Below, piece after piece: positions 53,995 to 63,932 of a stretch of 64,000 nt of DNA. The stretch spans positions 3,472,001 through 3,536,000 of the forward strand of contig NZ_JAUSXM010000001.1 of NCBI RefSeq assembly GCF_030815985.1. The letters are read 5' to 3'. Under the pieces are notes generated by a model. It had not been told where the DNA came from, did no database searches, and saw nothing but the letters and a program-made list of their open reading frames with translations. Position 1 is the first letter of the stretch; every line of letters begins with the position of its first letter. Source of the stretch: Paenibacillus sp. W2I17 (lineage in GTDB: Bacteria > Bacillota > Bacilli > Paenibacillales > Paenibacillaceae). Both the position numbers and the translations under genes were made by a program.

Positions 53995-54316
53995 TCATCC
54001 GACCTCCTTTCATGTTATATATTGGTACTTCATGTCGTAATTTTCCTGTTCAACTTATTCTTGTTGTACATGATGTTAACGCTCTCAGGTGGATATCATT
54101 GGATGTTTGAATACTCATAATATACGTGGTTTGGGCTTATCCCATTTCATATTTTCAGGGACAACGTAGAACTTGGCAGGAAATTTGGTGGTCAATCCAT
54201 AAAAAGTGAGTTTTACGAGACAGCCGATTGTGGAGAAGAAATGTTATCAGGTAATACGTGGAAAATAGCTATGCGTGTCATTTTTTATATAAGACTTGTC
54301 TGAAAAAGAGTAATGC
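53995..54316. other. intergenic stretch, no gene seen
   Basis: About 320 AT-rich bases separate the XpaC-like gene from the Uma2 gene terminator. I see no convincing frame, repeat or RNA here. The promoter of the minus-strand xpaC-like operon should lie in 53995-54120. Confidence 0.5.
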
Positions 54317-54352
54317 AAAAAGGACGAATCGGAGATCATCCGGTTTCGTCCC
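54317..54352 (-). terminator. terminator that contains the Uma2 stop codon
   Basis: On the minus strand GGACGAAaCCGGA pairs with TCCGaTTCGTCC, followed by five T. The Uma2 stop (TGA at 54336-54338) lies in the loop region, so coding and termination signals overlap. Confidence 0.8.
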
Positions 54353-54974
54353 TTATGCATTGGTTGTTCATTTTTGGTGTTTCCTCTACCTGAACTTGAA
54401 CAGCGAATCCATCTGGATTACCAGTTCGGGATATATAACCGATTGAATTGTTTCCTGCTCCTGTATATAGATGACGGTTCTGGTAACTGCCATCCTCCAG
54501 CGTGTACACATGGACGGTTTGATTGCCGGGGTCAACAATCCAGTATTCGTTCACACCATATTTCTGATATAAGTTAAATTTTTCGTTAAAATCCTTTAAC
54601 GCAGTCGAAGGTGATAACACCTCGATAATTAAAGAAGGTGCACCGTGACAGCCACTTTTAGATATCTGGTCTTTGGAGCACACCACCGATAAATCAGGCT
54701 GTACAACTTGATCTGGTAGGTCATATTGTTCATTTTCGCTAAAATACACATCAAAAGGGGCAACAAACACAAAACATTTCCGATTCTGAAAAAAATTCCG
54801 CAAAGAGAAGTGCAGCTCACCCACAATAAACTGGTGCAATGAAGTGGGCGCTGGAGACATATTAAAAGCTTTGCCGTTAATTAATTCCCATGCCCCCTCC
54901 CAGGTTAACCAATCCTGATAGTTATAAGTACCTTTATTATCGGGTTTTGCCACACTTCCAACCTCCTCTTTCAC
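54336..54974 (-). CDS. Uma2-family putative endonuclease
   Basis: The 212-residue protein shows the Uma2 (DUF820) restriction-endonuclease-like fold: YQDWLTWEGAWELINGKAFNM, FFQNRKCFVFVAPFDVYFSE, VQPDLSVVCS (catalytic Asp) and APSLIIEVLSPSTALKDFNEK (Glu and Lys), then YGVNEYWIVDPGNQTVHVY. This family is abundant in cyanobacteria and Firmicutes. Nuclease activity is assumed from the fold, and the biological role is unknown. The gene stands alone. ATG 54974 follows AAAGAGG-type bases. Confidence 0.88.
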   Translation of the reverse strand: MKEEVGSVAKPDNKGTYNYQDWLTWEGAWELINGKAFNMSPAPTSLHQFIVGELHFSLRNFFQNRKCFVFVAPFDVYFSENEQYDLPDQVVQPDLSVVCSKDQISKSGCHGAPSLIIEVLSPSTALKDFNEKFNLYQKYGVNEYWIVDPGNQTVHVYTLEDGSYQNRHLYTGAGNNSIGYISRTGNPDGFAVQVQVEETPKMNNQCIRDETG

Positions 54975-55034
54975 TAACCGTAATTTATTTTCATTATAAC
55001 ATTGTGTTTGCGCCTTTTCACACCATGCCTCTTA

Positions 55035-57359
55035 TCACGAAAAGATGGATTCCGGTTTGCTTCGCGTGGTGCGTACCTCTACAACTTTCCCGGCACAACC
55101 ATTGTCTCCCTTCGCCTGGAACATTACCGTAACGCTGTCTTTACCTGATGTTACGGCCTCAGGAATATCGTAGGTCACATAGAACACGTCGCCAATTTTA
55201 TTCATGTGAATTCGCTGCTCACCAATGAGTGTTCCATCCACGGTAATGGCGAATTGTCTGTCATATAACGTACCATCCCGTTTAAACGCGGAATGATCTC
55301 CGCCCCAATAGGCCACACATAAATAATTGGTTACTTTACGATCCACTGCCAGTTGGTAACTGAAGTAAGCCCCACTGACGCCAAAAGCCTCTCGCCACAT
55401 ATGCAACTTCTTACGGCCATCTGTGGTTGAACCGTTGTGGTGCTCCCCACGGCAGTTGCTAATCCAGTTGATGTCCAATCTCATCCTGCTGACCGTCAGC
55501 CTGAACCCTGTCGATCGTGATATCGTTCAACTCTTTCTCCAGCGCATCCCCTTCATCGTTAAACGGCCAGTACACGGTATAAAATTCGTGATGCACATCA
55601 TAGAACGGAATGAGCTTCACGGCTTCGCCTGTGGAAGTAACATCTTTGCTAAGTTCAAATGTTAACGTGTCTGCATCCACAACCTTGATCCACTCTCGGA
55701 CATCCTCCTGCTCCGTCCAGATCACAGGTACAGGTGCAGTCTTGGGATTCAGCGCTGTTTCGTCCACGATCGTATCCTCGGGAAGACCCTCGTTTCCTAG
55801 TGCACCAGCGAGTACTATCGGGCCGTACAGGAATGCCACCTTGTGGGCATCATCCCGGGAGGTGTACTGGCGGAGTGACATCGGCAGTGTGATTGTGATG
55901 ACATCGCCCGTTGTCCATGTGCGGTCGATGGAGAGATAGCCGGGTTCCATCTGTGTATACGGATGTTCCGTATCCCCGTTAACGGTTGCCGTCATTGGCT
56001 GTTGCAGCCATGAGGGCACGCGTAATCTTAGATGAGCCGAGGCGTTGCCTCCGGTGATCGTCAGGGTTACCTTTTCCGAATAAGGAAAGTCGGTTTCAAG
56101 CTTCAGGGATAATCCCTGTGACGCCCAATCCAGTTGGGAAGCGATATAAAGGTTGACGTACAGGTCCTGTTCATCCTCAAAATAGATCGCCTCGGCATAT
56201 TTGCCCGGGTTCTCCATGCCTGATCCTGTACAGCACCACCAAGCGGTATCGTGAGTACCATAGATTTTGTAGTGGCCTTGCAGCGTTGATGCAAAATACG
56301 TTTTGTTCCCCGTATCCGGGTCCTGCGTGCCAAGGATGTGATTATAGATGGCGTTTTCATAATAGTCCATGTAGGCGCTATCATGACTCCAGGCGAAGAG
56401 TTGCTTCGTTAGATGTAACATGTTGTGAGTACAACAGCTCTCTCCTGTTTTGATCCCCAGACTCTCTCCATACCCTTTGCTTCGTAATGCTCTGAAATGC
56501 TCGTCGCACCAAATACGTAAGAACGATGATGCACCGTGGTGTTCCAGAAAAACTCTGCCGCTGTCCGATAACTCTCATGAGTATGGTCCTGATTGTAGAT
56601 TTCGGCTGCACCGATCACTTTGGGAATCTGAGTATTGGCGTGTTTGCCTTGAAGATCGTCCTGTTTGTGCTCCAAGGGTCTCAGGATCAATTGATGGGTG
56701 AACTTGTTAGCGATCTCAAGATATAAGGCTTTGCCGGTAATCCCATACAAATGTGCAAATACTTCATTCATGCCCCCGTGTTCACTTTGAAGCATCGTCT
56801 GCATCTGTTCTTCTGTCATCGGGAGCAAACCTTCAACCGCCCAATCTGCAAATCGGGTAACTACCTCAAGTGCCTGTCCGTTACCAGTGAGTTTATGGGC
56901 ATCAATCAGGCCGCGATAGATTTTGTGCACACTGTACCAGGGAACCCAGTATTCACCGATATTGAATCCACCGATATTCTCTGCTCGAAAAGCCATGTGG
57001 AAAGGTTCTTCGGACAAACCACCGATATACCCGCTCCCCGTTGTCTGTTGGATTCTCGCCAGTTCGGTGACAGCATAATCCAGTCTTTCTTTTAACGTGA
57101 TATTCCCGGTCGCCTGATACGTCACAGCCAGGGCAGACAGATAATGTCCGAGAGAATGTCCGCTGATGGTACGTGCCTCCCAACCCGCGTAGCGCTCTTT
57201 TCGGGCAGGTAAACCATGAGCTTCGAAGCATGGAGCCAGGAATCGATCAATATCCAGCGATAACAGGTAACGCTCCCCCACCTCTTGTGATGTTTGGAAC
57301 ACACCATTTAACAGATCTACATGTTCCGGTCCCAGAAATCCTTTTTTCGTATCAATCAT
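55035..57359 (-). pseudogene. GH127 beta-L-arabinofuranosidase-like gene broken by two frameshifts
   Basis: Three adjacent frames join into one GH127 (DUF1680) enzyme. Frame 1 (57359 to ~56470) has GPEHVDLLNGVFQTSQEVG and SGHSLGHYLSALA. Frame 2 (~56475 to ~55460) has GESCCTHNMLHLT and the catalytic WCCTGSGMEN. Frame 3 (to 55035) holds the C-terminal domain (SNCRGEHHNG, then MWREAFG). The first shift lies near 56468-56474, just before the Zn-binding GESCC motif; the second lies near 55455-55470. Intact, it would release L-arabinose from beta-arabinofuranosides. ATG 57359 has AAGGAG eight bases upstream. Neither lesion sits in a long homopolymer. A divergent AraC regulator lies upstream. Confidence 0.82.
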
Positions 57360-57386
57360 TACACTCACTCCTTCTCGGGATGTAAT

Positions 57387-57576
57387 ATATAAGTTGGACT
57401 AAAGATTATTTACACTGACACTACGATGACAGAATAACCTTCCAATCGCTGTTACCCCCAGATTTTTTGATTCCCTTTTCCGAAGGGGAAAATCCGGGGA
57501 TAAAGGCGAACGCTCCACTTTTTCAGGTTTTTTCTGTCCTCTCCGTTATCATGTAAATGATTAGTTCAACTTATAT
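57387..57576. repeat. MITE-like palindromic repeat, copy 3 (190 bp)
   Basis: The ends are ATATAAGTTGGACTAA and TTAGTTCAACTTATAT. The interior is about as in copy 1 (GATGACAGAATAACC, CCCCAGATTTTTTGATTCCC, AATCCGGGGATAAAGGCGAA, TTCTGTCCTCTCCGTT). It begins 28 bases before the start of the GH127 gene, in the same orientation as the other copies. Confidence 0.88.
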
Positions 57577-57737
57577 AGATATAGATATCCATTCATTCTT
57601 GAGGGGTAAAATCCGTGTTCTGTTCCATATGACTAATACTCATCAATCTACTGTAGAGCTTGAATATCCCCATAATATCAAATAAAATACAATTACATCA
57701 GACTCATAATCCAAGAAAAGGTGGATAAATCCGTCCT

Positions 57738-58502
57738 ATGCAAAAGCCACTGGAACATTACCTGTGCGGCAAGTTCATATCCGAAGGCAACTGGAGCCAC
57801 ATGAGACGCAGCATGCCTGTGCATGAGATCATTTTGATGCTGGAAGGTGAGATGTACATCGCGGAAGAAGAGGAACAATATGTAGTTCGTGCCAACGATC
57901 TGTTGTTTCTGCGCGCCGGTCGCACCCATTACGGCTACCAGATCAGCGACAAACCCGTCAGTTTCTACTGGGTTCACTATGATGCCGTGCAGGCAGAATT
58001 CAGTCGCTTTAGGACACATGCCACCATTCAGGTGCCTTCCATGGCCAATCAGTTATTCAAGCAGTTGCTTCATGTGTCATCCTTCTCCCCAGAAGAAGCC
58101 AACGCTGCTTTGTTACTGTTGTTCAAGGAGCTCGAGCGCAATATAGAGGCGGATTATCGCCCGCATAATGCGATTGTAGACCATATCTGCAAGTGGGTGG
58201 ACATTCATCTGCATACAAACATCACGGTGAGTCAGATTGCAGAAAATTTTAATTTTAACAAAGACTATATCTCCAAAATGGTGAAACGCGAGAAAGGTAC
58301 CGGACTCAAAACCTATATCCTCACAGAACGAATTCGCCGGGCGAAACAATTGCTGCTCAATACCAATGCCAGTGTAAAAGAAATTGCCGGACATTGCGGC
58401 TTCTCCGACTACAAGCTGTTCCTGCGCATGTTCAAGCAATACGAAGGCAATACGCCAACCGAATATCGCAATCATCTGTATTCCACACAGCTCAATCGCT
58501 GA
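57738..58502 (+). CDS. AraC-family transcriptional regulator
   Basis: The 254-residue protein has an N-terminal cupin-like sensor (HEIILMLEGEMYIAEEEEQY, then LFLRAGRTHYGY) and a C-terminal double helix-turn-helix (ITVSQIAENFNFNKDYISKM and VKEIAGHCGFSDYKLFLRMF). It is divergent from the GH127 gene and probably activates it when an arabinoside-type sugar binds. With that gene broken, the regulator may have lost its local target. ATG 57738 has GGTGG about 15 bases upstream. Confidence 0.9.
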   Translation: MQKPLEHYLCGKFISEGNWSHMRRSMPVHEIILMLEGEMYIAEEEEQYVVRANDLLFLRAGRTHYGYQISDKPVSFYWVHYDAVQAEFSRFRTHATIQVPSMANQLFKQLLHVSSFSPEEANAALLLLFKELERNIEADYRPHNAIVDHICKWVDIHLHTNITVSQIAENFNFNKDYISKMVKREKGTGLKTYILTERIRRAKQLLLNTNASVKEIAGHCGFSDYKLFLRMFKQYEGNTPTEYRNHLYSTQLNR

Positions 58503-58631
58503 TATGCTTTGATCTATAGAAATGACTGAGTTAACTATAGAAAATTTGAATGAATCGGATGGAATCCGTTATGGTAAAATGCAAGAAAACTATATTCCAT
58601 ACTTAACCCATAAGAGAAGGGGAATTATAAG

Positions 58632-59144
58632 ATGACAACGGCTGCCGTTACGATTCATCCTGCCACAGAAGCAGACCATCCAGAGATTGTAGATATCCTT
58701 GTTGCAAGTTATGCCGAATATCGGGAGACTTTTGAGCAAAATGAACGATGGGAAGCCTACCTGAAAGACATTAGAGAGTCTGTGGTTAATCCATACCTGA
58801 CGCAATTATGGATCGCGAAGATTGATGATCAGATTGTCGGTACAGTCCAATTATTCGAAACAGCACGCAAGGCTTATCCAAACTTTGAATTGCCAATCGA
58901 TTATCCGTTTATTCGGCTACTGGGTGTTGATCCAAAATGGAGAGGTCACGGGATTGCCAGAGTATTGCTCCAGCAATGCGTAGATTCTGCCAAAGAAATG
59001 GGCAAAAATACGGTGTATTTATATACGGGCGGTCAGATGGTCAATGCCATCCGTTTATATGAGCGTTTTGGATTTACAGAGGATGAGGAGTTCAGCTCCG
59101 AGAGTGGCGGGGGCAAGGCAATATGTTACCGTTATGATTCCTAG
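58632..59144 (+). CDS. GNAT-family N-acetyltransferase
   Basis: The 170-residue protein shows the GNAT fold: ATEADHPEIVDILVASYAEY, IDDQIVGTVQLFE, the acetyl-CoA loop VDPKWRGHGIARVLLQQC (R/Q-x-x-G-x-G/A type) and AIRLYERFGF. The acceptor is unknown. ATG 58632 has AGAAGGGGAA upstream. It is a single gene, and a strong terminator follows. Confidence 0.9.
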   Translation: MTTAAVTIHPATEADHPEIVDILVASYAEYRETFEQNERWEAYLKDIRESVVNPYLTQLWIAKIDDQIVGTVQLFETARKAYPNFELPIDYPFIRLLGVDPKWRGHGIARVLLQQCVDSAKEMGKNTVYLYTGGQMVNAIRLYERFGFTEDEEFSSESGGGKAICYRYDS

Positions 59145-59190
59145 TGTTGGCTAACACCAACACGGGATCAGCGAACAGAGAATGAAATAT

Positions 59191-59227
59191 AAAAAAGACC
59201 GATCATCTTCATGAACGGTCTTTTTTA
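59191..59227. terminator. bidirectional terminator between GNAT and dehydrogenase genes
   Basis: AAAAAAGACCG and CGGTCTTTTTT pair perfectly around a 14-base loop. The symmetric tails serve both convergent genes. Confidence 0.9.
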
Positions 59228-59279
59228 CATTTCTTGAATGATCAATCAACATTTGAAATGACACTTCGCTATTGATTTT

Positions 59280-60323
59280 TTAGCCGCCAATCTCTACCAA
59301 AATCTTCGCATGGCTCTTGTCGCTCATTAACAGCTCAAGCCCTTCCTGAACGATGTCGTCAAGTTTGATTTTCTTGGTGATGACCTGTTTCACATCGAGC
59401 GACCCTTCAGCAATCAGTGAAATCACTTCAGGGAAAATGTGGCGATATGCCAGCGTTGCCGTTAGATTCGCTTCTTTGACCAGAAGATCAAAGAAGTTCA
59501 CTTGAAGCGGATTTGGAATCGCTGCGATGACAACAACTTCTCCGCCTTTTTTGACAACCGCAATGGCACTATCCATCGTTGGTTGCACACCTGCTGCTTC
59601 ATAAGCTACATCAATGCCGCCCGATTGTTGCAAGATCACCTCTGTTGCATTGACTTTGGCACTGTTCACCGGAATCGCACCCAGTTTGGCTGCCAGGTCC
59701 AGACGTTCCTCAAATACATCGACTGCATAGATCTCAGAGGCTCCTGCAGCTTTGGCAGACAGAATGGTCAGTAGTCCAATTGGACCTGCTCCGTATACGG
59801 CTACCTTGTTCCCCACTTTCAGCTTGCTGTGACGAACCGCGTGAAAAGCTACTGCTGTAGGCTCTACGAGCGCGCCTTCTTCGAAAGATACGTTATCCGG
59901 TATGGGATGAACCATGTATGCTTCAACAACAACATACTCCGCAAAACCACCATCACCATTCAGTCCAACGAATCCAAATTGAGTACACTGGTTGTAACGC
60001 CCCTGGATACAGTACTCACATTTTCCGCAATGGTACAACGGCTCTACCACAACTCGATCCCCTACACTGATACCGCTTACATTACTCCCCAATTCACTCA
60101 CGGTTCCTGCAAATTCATGACCCAATGTCAATGGTGCTTTCTGTCCTGAGAGCGGATGATTCTCGCCTTCTTGAATCCCCACACCATGATGATAGGCATG
60201 CAAGTCACTGCCGCAGATCCCCGCATATTCCACTTTGATTTTGACCTGACCCGCTTGAGCAACCGGAATTTCCCGCTCTTCCACACGCACGTCTTTATGG
60301 GCATACCATACTGCTGCTTTCAT
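59280..60323 (-). CDS. bdhA: Zinc-dependent (R,R)-butanediol dehydrogenase-like alcohol dehydrogenase
   Basis: The medium-chain dehydrogenase of 347 residues has a catalytic zinc site (GICGSDLHAY and GHEFAGTV), structural zinc cysteines (CGKCEYCIQGRYNQC) and the NAD fold VYGAGPIGLL with Asp in YAVDVFEERL. The overall pattern, including LVEPTAVAFHAVRHS, matches BdhA of Bacillales, which interconverts acetoin and 2,3-butanediol. ATG 60323 is preferred because AAGGGG lies nine bases upstream; ATG 60332 is too close to it. A MITE-like repeat and a divergent LysR gene lie upstream, and the LysR protein may control it. Confidence 0.88.
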   Translation of the reverse strand: MKAAVWYAHKDVRVEEREIPVAQAGQVKIKVEYAGICGSDLHAYHHGVGIQEGENHPLSGQKAPLTLGHEFAGTVSELGSNVSGISVGDRVVVEPLYHCGKCEYCIQGRYNQCTQFGFVGLNGDGGFAEYVVVEAYMVHPIPDNVSFEEGALVEPTAVAFHAVRHSKLKVGNKVAVYGAGPIGLLTILSAKAAGASEIYAVDVFEERLDLAAKLGAIPVNSAKVNATEVILQQSGGIDVAYEAAGVQPTMDSAIAVVKKGGEVVVIAAIPNPLQVNFFDLLVKEANLTATLAYRHIFPEVISLIAEGSLDVKQVITKKIKLDDIVQEGLELLMSDKSHAKILVEIGG

Positions 60324-60351
60324 GAAGTTCATCCCCTTTATATGATTGTCT

Positions 60352-60543
60352 ATATAAGTTGAACTAGAAATGTTACACCTAATTACGCTGATTGCAGTAC
60401 CATCTTTCGATCGCTCTTATCCCCAGATTTTCTTCATTCCCTTGATCCAAGGGAAAAATCCGGTGATAAAGGCGCACGCTCTGCTTCTTCAGATTGGTTC
60501 TGCACTCTGCGTTTCTGGTGTAAAAGTAAGGTTCTACTTATAT
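60352..60543. repeat. MITE-like palindromic repeat, copy 4 (192 bp)
   Basis: The ends are ATATAAGTTGAACTAG and GGTTCTACTTATAT. The interior is more diverged, but TTATCCCCAGATTTTCTTCA, AAAAATCCGGTGATAAAGG and GCTTCTTCAGATTGGTTCTG keep order and orientation. It lies 29 bases before the dehydrogenase start. Confidence 0.85.
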
Positions 60544-60610
60544 AGTAAAGAACTATAACGCTTGTCTATATATTATATCGCTGTTCATGTATTATTCATA
60601 TTTATAGATA

Positions 60611-60626
60611 CTAATGTTAACATTAG
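60611..60626. promoter_or_regulatory. perfect 16-bp palindrome, candidate LysR operator
   Basis: CTAATGTTAACATTAG is fully self-complementary, 30 bases before the LysR start codon and about 290 bases from the dehydrogenase start. Confidence 0.55.
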
Positions 60627-60655
60627 TTGTATTAATGCTAAACGGAGATGAAATC

Positions 60656-61567
60656 ATGAATCTGGAACAGCTCGAATATGTCGTTGAAATTGCGAAAACG
60701 CAGTCATTCTCCGCCGCCTCGGAGCATCTACATGTCACACAATCGGCGATCAGCCAATCGGTTCATCGTCTGGAGAAAGAATTGGGTATCATCCTGTTCG
60801 AACGCTCGCGGCAGGGAACTCATCCCACTCCCGAAGGTAAACAATTTATTGCCAAGGCACTGGACATTTTACAGCGGATTGATGAATTAAAATCCCTGAA
60901 CGCCGAAGCCTCCTCTCTTAGTGGAGAACTTCATGTGGCTACTTTTCCAAGTGTCATGCCCTATCTTGTCCAGTCTACTGCGGATATGAAGCGTGAGCAC
61001 CCGCAACTTAACATCTCCATTGAAGAGAAAGGGTCCATGGAAATTATCGAAGATATTCGCAACAACAAAACCCATCTGGGCTTTATCGCGATCTACGCCA
61101 AACAATTGCGGGAATTCGATGGACTTCACTTCAGTCCCATGTACTCGGGTAAGCTGGTAGTTGGTACTCATCACCTGTCTGAACTTGCCAAGCACAGCCG
61201 TGTTTCACCTGATCAATTAAAAGAACACAAACTGGCACTCTATCGAGATGGTTTCATCGAAGACTTCATCAAGGAATTCACCTATGATCATGGACCTCTG
61301 TCCATTCTGTTCAAAACAAATAATTCAGAAGCCATCAACATGGTGTTAAGAAACGATATTGCCGCCACGATTGGTCACGACTTTTCCTTTCACCAAAATC
61401 CCTTATGGAAAGAAGGTCTGGTGAAGATGGTAGAGATCGCTGGAATCGATCAACCAAAAATGCAAATTGGCTTCGTACAGACGGAGTCCAAGGAGTCCGC
61501 CGTAGCTGCAGAGCGATTCGCCCAACGCTTCAGACAGGCGATAGAACTGGATCATTTAAAAATTTAA
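60656..61567 (+). CDS. LysR-family transcriptional regulator
   Basis: The 303-residue protein starts MNLEQLEYVVEIAKTQSFSA, a typical LysR winged helix (HVTQSAISQSVHRLEKELGI, then FERSRQGTHPTPEG). The co-inducer domain follows from about residue 90 (GELHVATFPSVMPYLV). The start at 60656 has GGAG eight bases upstream; the frame is open to 60614. It is divergent from the butanediol dehydrogenase and may regulate it; the palindrome at 60611 suggests autoregulation. The inducer is unknown. Confidence 0.9.
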   Translation: MNLEQLEYVVEIAKTQSFSAASEHLHVTQSAISQSVHRLEKELGIILFERSRQGTHPTPEGKQFIAKALDILQRIDELKSLNAEASSLSGELHVATFPSVMPYLVQSTADMKREHPQLNISIEEKGSMEIIEDIRNNKTHLGFIAIYAKQLREFDGLHFSPMYSGKLVVGTHHLSELAKHSRVSPDQLKEHKLALYRDGFIEDFIKEFTYDHGPLSILFKTNNSEAINMVLRNDIAATIGHDFSFHQNPLWKEGLVKMVEIAGIDQPKMQIGFVQTESKESAVAAERFAQRFRQAIELDHLKI

Positions 61568-61571
61568 ATCT

Positions 61572-61640
61572 AAAAAAGTGCTCCACCCTTTGAAGGAAGT
61601 TTGGGATGAACACCAACTTCTCCAAGAGCGGAACACTTTT
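61572..61640. terminator. bidirectional terminator between LysR and chemoreceptor genes
   Basis: AAAAAAGTGCTCC and the inverted GGAACACTTTT close a 40-50 base hairpin. A/T tails on both sides suit both convergent genes. Confidence 0.65.
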
Positions 61641-61681
61641 CTGACTACCTCTTGCGTTACTATTACTACACCTTACTCAAA

Positions 61682-63436
61682 CTATACTTTCACTTTACGT
61701 ACGGCTTCACTCATCTCATTCGTCTGCTGCTCCAGCATTGTGGAGGTCTGCGCCACCCTGTTGAACATGGCCGACTGTTCACGCATCAAGCGATAGATTT
61801 CATCCGAATGATCCGACACACCGGCTGATATCTGCGAGATCGTATTGACGGAGGCTGCAGCCTCTTCCGATCCTGCCGAGATTTCCTCTGCCGCAGCGGA
61901 GACTTCCTGAATGCGACTGGTCACCAGTTGGAACGCATCAACTACATGGGCGAAAGCTTGCTCCGCTTCTGCGGTAATCGTAACACCTTGTCCAATCTCG
62001 GTTGCAGTAACCCCCATCTGTGAGCCAATCTGCTGTGATTCTTGTTGAATACGAAGCAGCAAGTCGGAGATCCGTTCCATGGATGTGCTTGAGGCCTCAG
62101 CAAGCTTCCGAACTTCATCCGCCACAACCGCAAAACCTTTGCCGTGTTCTCCTGCATGTGCTGCCTCTATGGATGCATTAAGTGCAAGCAGCTTCGTCTG
62201 ACTCGCAAAATCACGAACCGTGTGCAGGGCACCCCCAATTTCCTGGGAGTAGTTGTTCAGCACCTGCACCATCGCTACAACTTCACTTGAGACATTTGAG
62301 ATGCTCTCCATCTGTGTTTTCATCATTGTCATGCTCTGTTTACCGGACTCCGCCGTAGAAAGCGCACTTGTTGCTGCATCCGATACAACCATCGAGGATT
62401 CGGATATATCCGTTATGCCTTTTGCGATCTCTTCCATCGCATGCGCACTATCGCTCGCACCCTGCTTCTGGGTATGTGCGCCTTGCCTAATCTGTTCGAC
62501 AGATTGATCAACCGTCTTGCCCATCTCAAGCATCTCTTCGGTACTACGATTAAATTCCTTCGTTGACTCTGATAAAATATCTGTGGTTACTGCTACGCCT
62601 TCAACCATGTTACTCACAATCTTATTCAAGTTCCCGGACATATGTATCATCGCTTGATATGTTGTTCCAATCTCATCTTGGCTGCGCAAACGATACGACG
62701 TCAAAATTTGATTCGCTTCTGCAAGCTCACCCTGTGCCATTTTTTCCACACTCGCCTTCAGCGGTTGAAGTGGTCGCAGTCCTCTTACGATAAACCACGT
62801 GACAACAGCAATGCCTATAAGTGTAATTAGTAGCAATAAGGCATAGAAGGGAATACTCGATTTCATAATATCCGATTCAATGCTTCCGATCACCGATACC
62901 GCCGTATCGATACCAATTACACCTGTTACAGCACCTTTACTATCCAGCATGGGAGCGTAAGAGGAAATATAGTCGCCGTACTCCTCATTGTTAATAATTG
63001 AAGAACTGGCTGTTTGCCCCTGCAACAGCTTCTGAACAGCCCCCTGAGGGACATCCGTTACTTCATTAATCGGTGAGGCTTTATCTGCATCCTTCATGCC
63101 ATCCACCATAATAAGTGGCGTACCTTTATCATCTATTTTGACGAAATACACATACATTGCACCAATGCTTACGCGAAAGTCATCCAGTTCATCACGAATC
63201 TTCAAGAATTCGTCATTCTCCTTGGGGTCCTTGGCAAACTCGGCATAAGATGCTGTATCCAGCTGATTCACATAACTCTGAGCAATCTGGATGTTGTAAC
63301 TCGAAATGGCCTCCTGCGCAGCTAGTTTCATATTCGCCACCTGTAACAGCATGCTTCCAACGGCTATAATCGTAATGACCAGTGTGACTACTGCAACAAT
63401 GCGCACAACCAAACGTTTTCTAAAAAAACCAATCAT
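61682..63436 (-). CDS. Methyl-accepting chemotaxis protein with Cache-type sensor
   Basis: The 584-residue chemoreceptor has a membrane segment at about 10-32 and an extracellular single-Cache-like sensor ([20 protein letters not shown], then [18 protein letters not shown]). A second membrane segment lies near 195-218, followed by HAMP and the signalling hairpin with the conserved tip [20 protein letters not shown] and [15 protein letters not shown]. It would control flagellar behaviour through CheA/CheW. The ligand is unknown. It is a single gene ending at a shared terminator. Confidence 0.93.
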   Translation of the reverse strand: MIGFFRKRLVVRIVAVVTLVITIIAVGSMLLQVANMKLAAQEAISSYNIQIAQSYVNQLDTASYAEFAKDPKENDEFLKIRDELDDFRVSIGAMYVYFVKIDDKGTPLIMVDGMKDADKASPINEVTDVPQGAVQKLLQGQTASSSIINNEEYGDYISSYAPMLDSKGAVTGVIGIDTAVSVIGSIESDIMKSSIPFYALLLLITLIGIAVVTWFIVRGLRPLQPLKASVEKMAQGELAEANQILTSYRLRSQDEIGTTYQAMIHMSGNLNKIVSNMVEGVAVTTDILSESTKEFNRSTEEMLEMGKTVDQSVEQIRQGAHTQKQGASDSAHAMEEIAKGITDISESSMVVSDAATSALSTAESGKQSMTMMKTQMESISNVSSEVVAMVQVLNNYSQEIGGALHTVRDFASQTKLLALNASIEAAHAGEHGKGFAVVADEVRKLAEASSTSMERISDLLLRIQQESQQIGSQMGVTATEIGQGVTITAEAEQAFAHVVDAFQLVTSRIQEVSAAAEEISAGSEEAAASVNTISQISAGVSDHSDEIYRLMREQSAMFNRVAQTSTMLEQQTNEMSEAVRKVKV

Positions 63437-63932
63437 CCGCTCCTCTTCCTCTCCCGTGAACCCAAGCCTTTTTGACTAGGCGTTACCCAAAAAACGCATG
63501 CTTGAAGCACTATGTATGGGAAAATAGTAAACGAATATGTCGAATTAGGCAAGAAAATATTGGGTTAACATAAAAACGCTATCATGGCCGTGGTAGCTTT
63601 GTTCTTGGAACAAAAAAACTCCAATGCAAGCATTAGAGTATGTTCAAAGTCGAAAAGGATAACTCATCCCGGAAAACCTTTGTTCATATCTTCTAGATAA
63701 TGTATGTATTCGTGTAAAGGTGCCCCTATTGAAGCATCCTCATTTATAATGAACACTGTACTTTCACATCATTTTCGTTATTCATATTCTTGCCTACTAA
63801 TCATTCCAATTTTTTGCACGGCCTTGTAAGATGCTGTTTTTTCGTAATTGAGTCAGCGGATATACGATTTAAGGTTTGAATCAACACATGTACTATAATA
63901 TTGGAAATTAAATGAGGGATGGTGTTTCTCAA
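63437..63932. other. intergenic stretch, no protein gene seen
   Basis: About 500 bases between the divergent chemoreceptor and HxlR genes. It holds one minus-strand hairpin at 63612 and promoter regions for both genes. I see no convincing coding frame or known riboswitch. Confidence 0.5.
63612..63639 (-). terminator. terminator-like hairpin upstream of the chemoreceptor gene
   Basis: On the minus strand ACTCTAATGC and GCATTGGAGT pair (one wobble) around two bases, followed by seven T. No minus-strand gene lies before it, so it could be a leader attenuator of the chemoreceptor gene, 175 bases downstream, or a fail-safe stop. Confidence 0.5.

Noticed and set aside
55035..57359. Three separate genes instead of one broken GH127 gene
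   Set aside because: The three frames carry consecutive parts of one domain order, and only the first has a start with a ribosome site.
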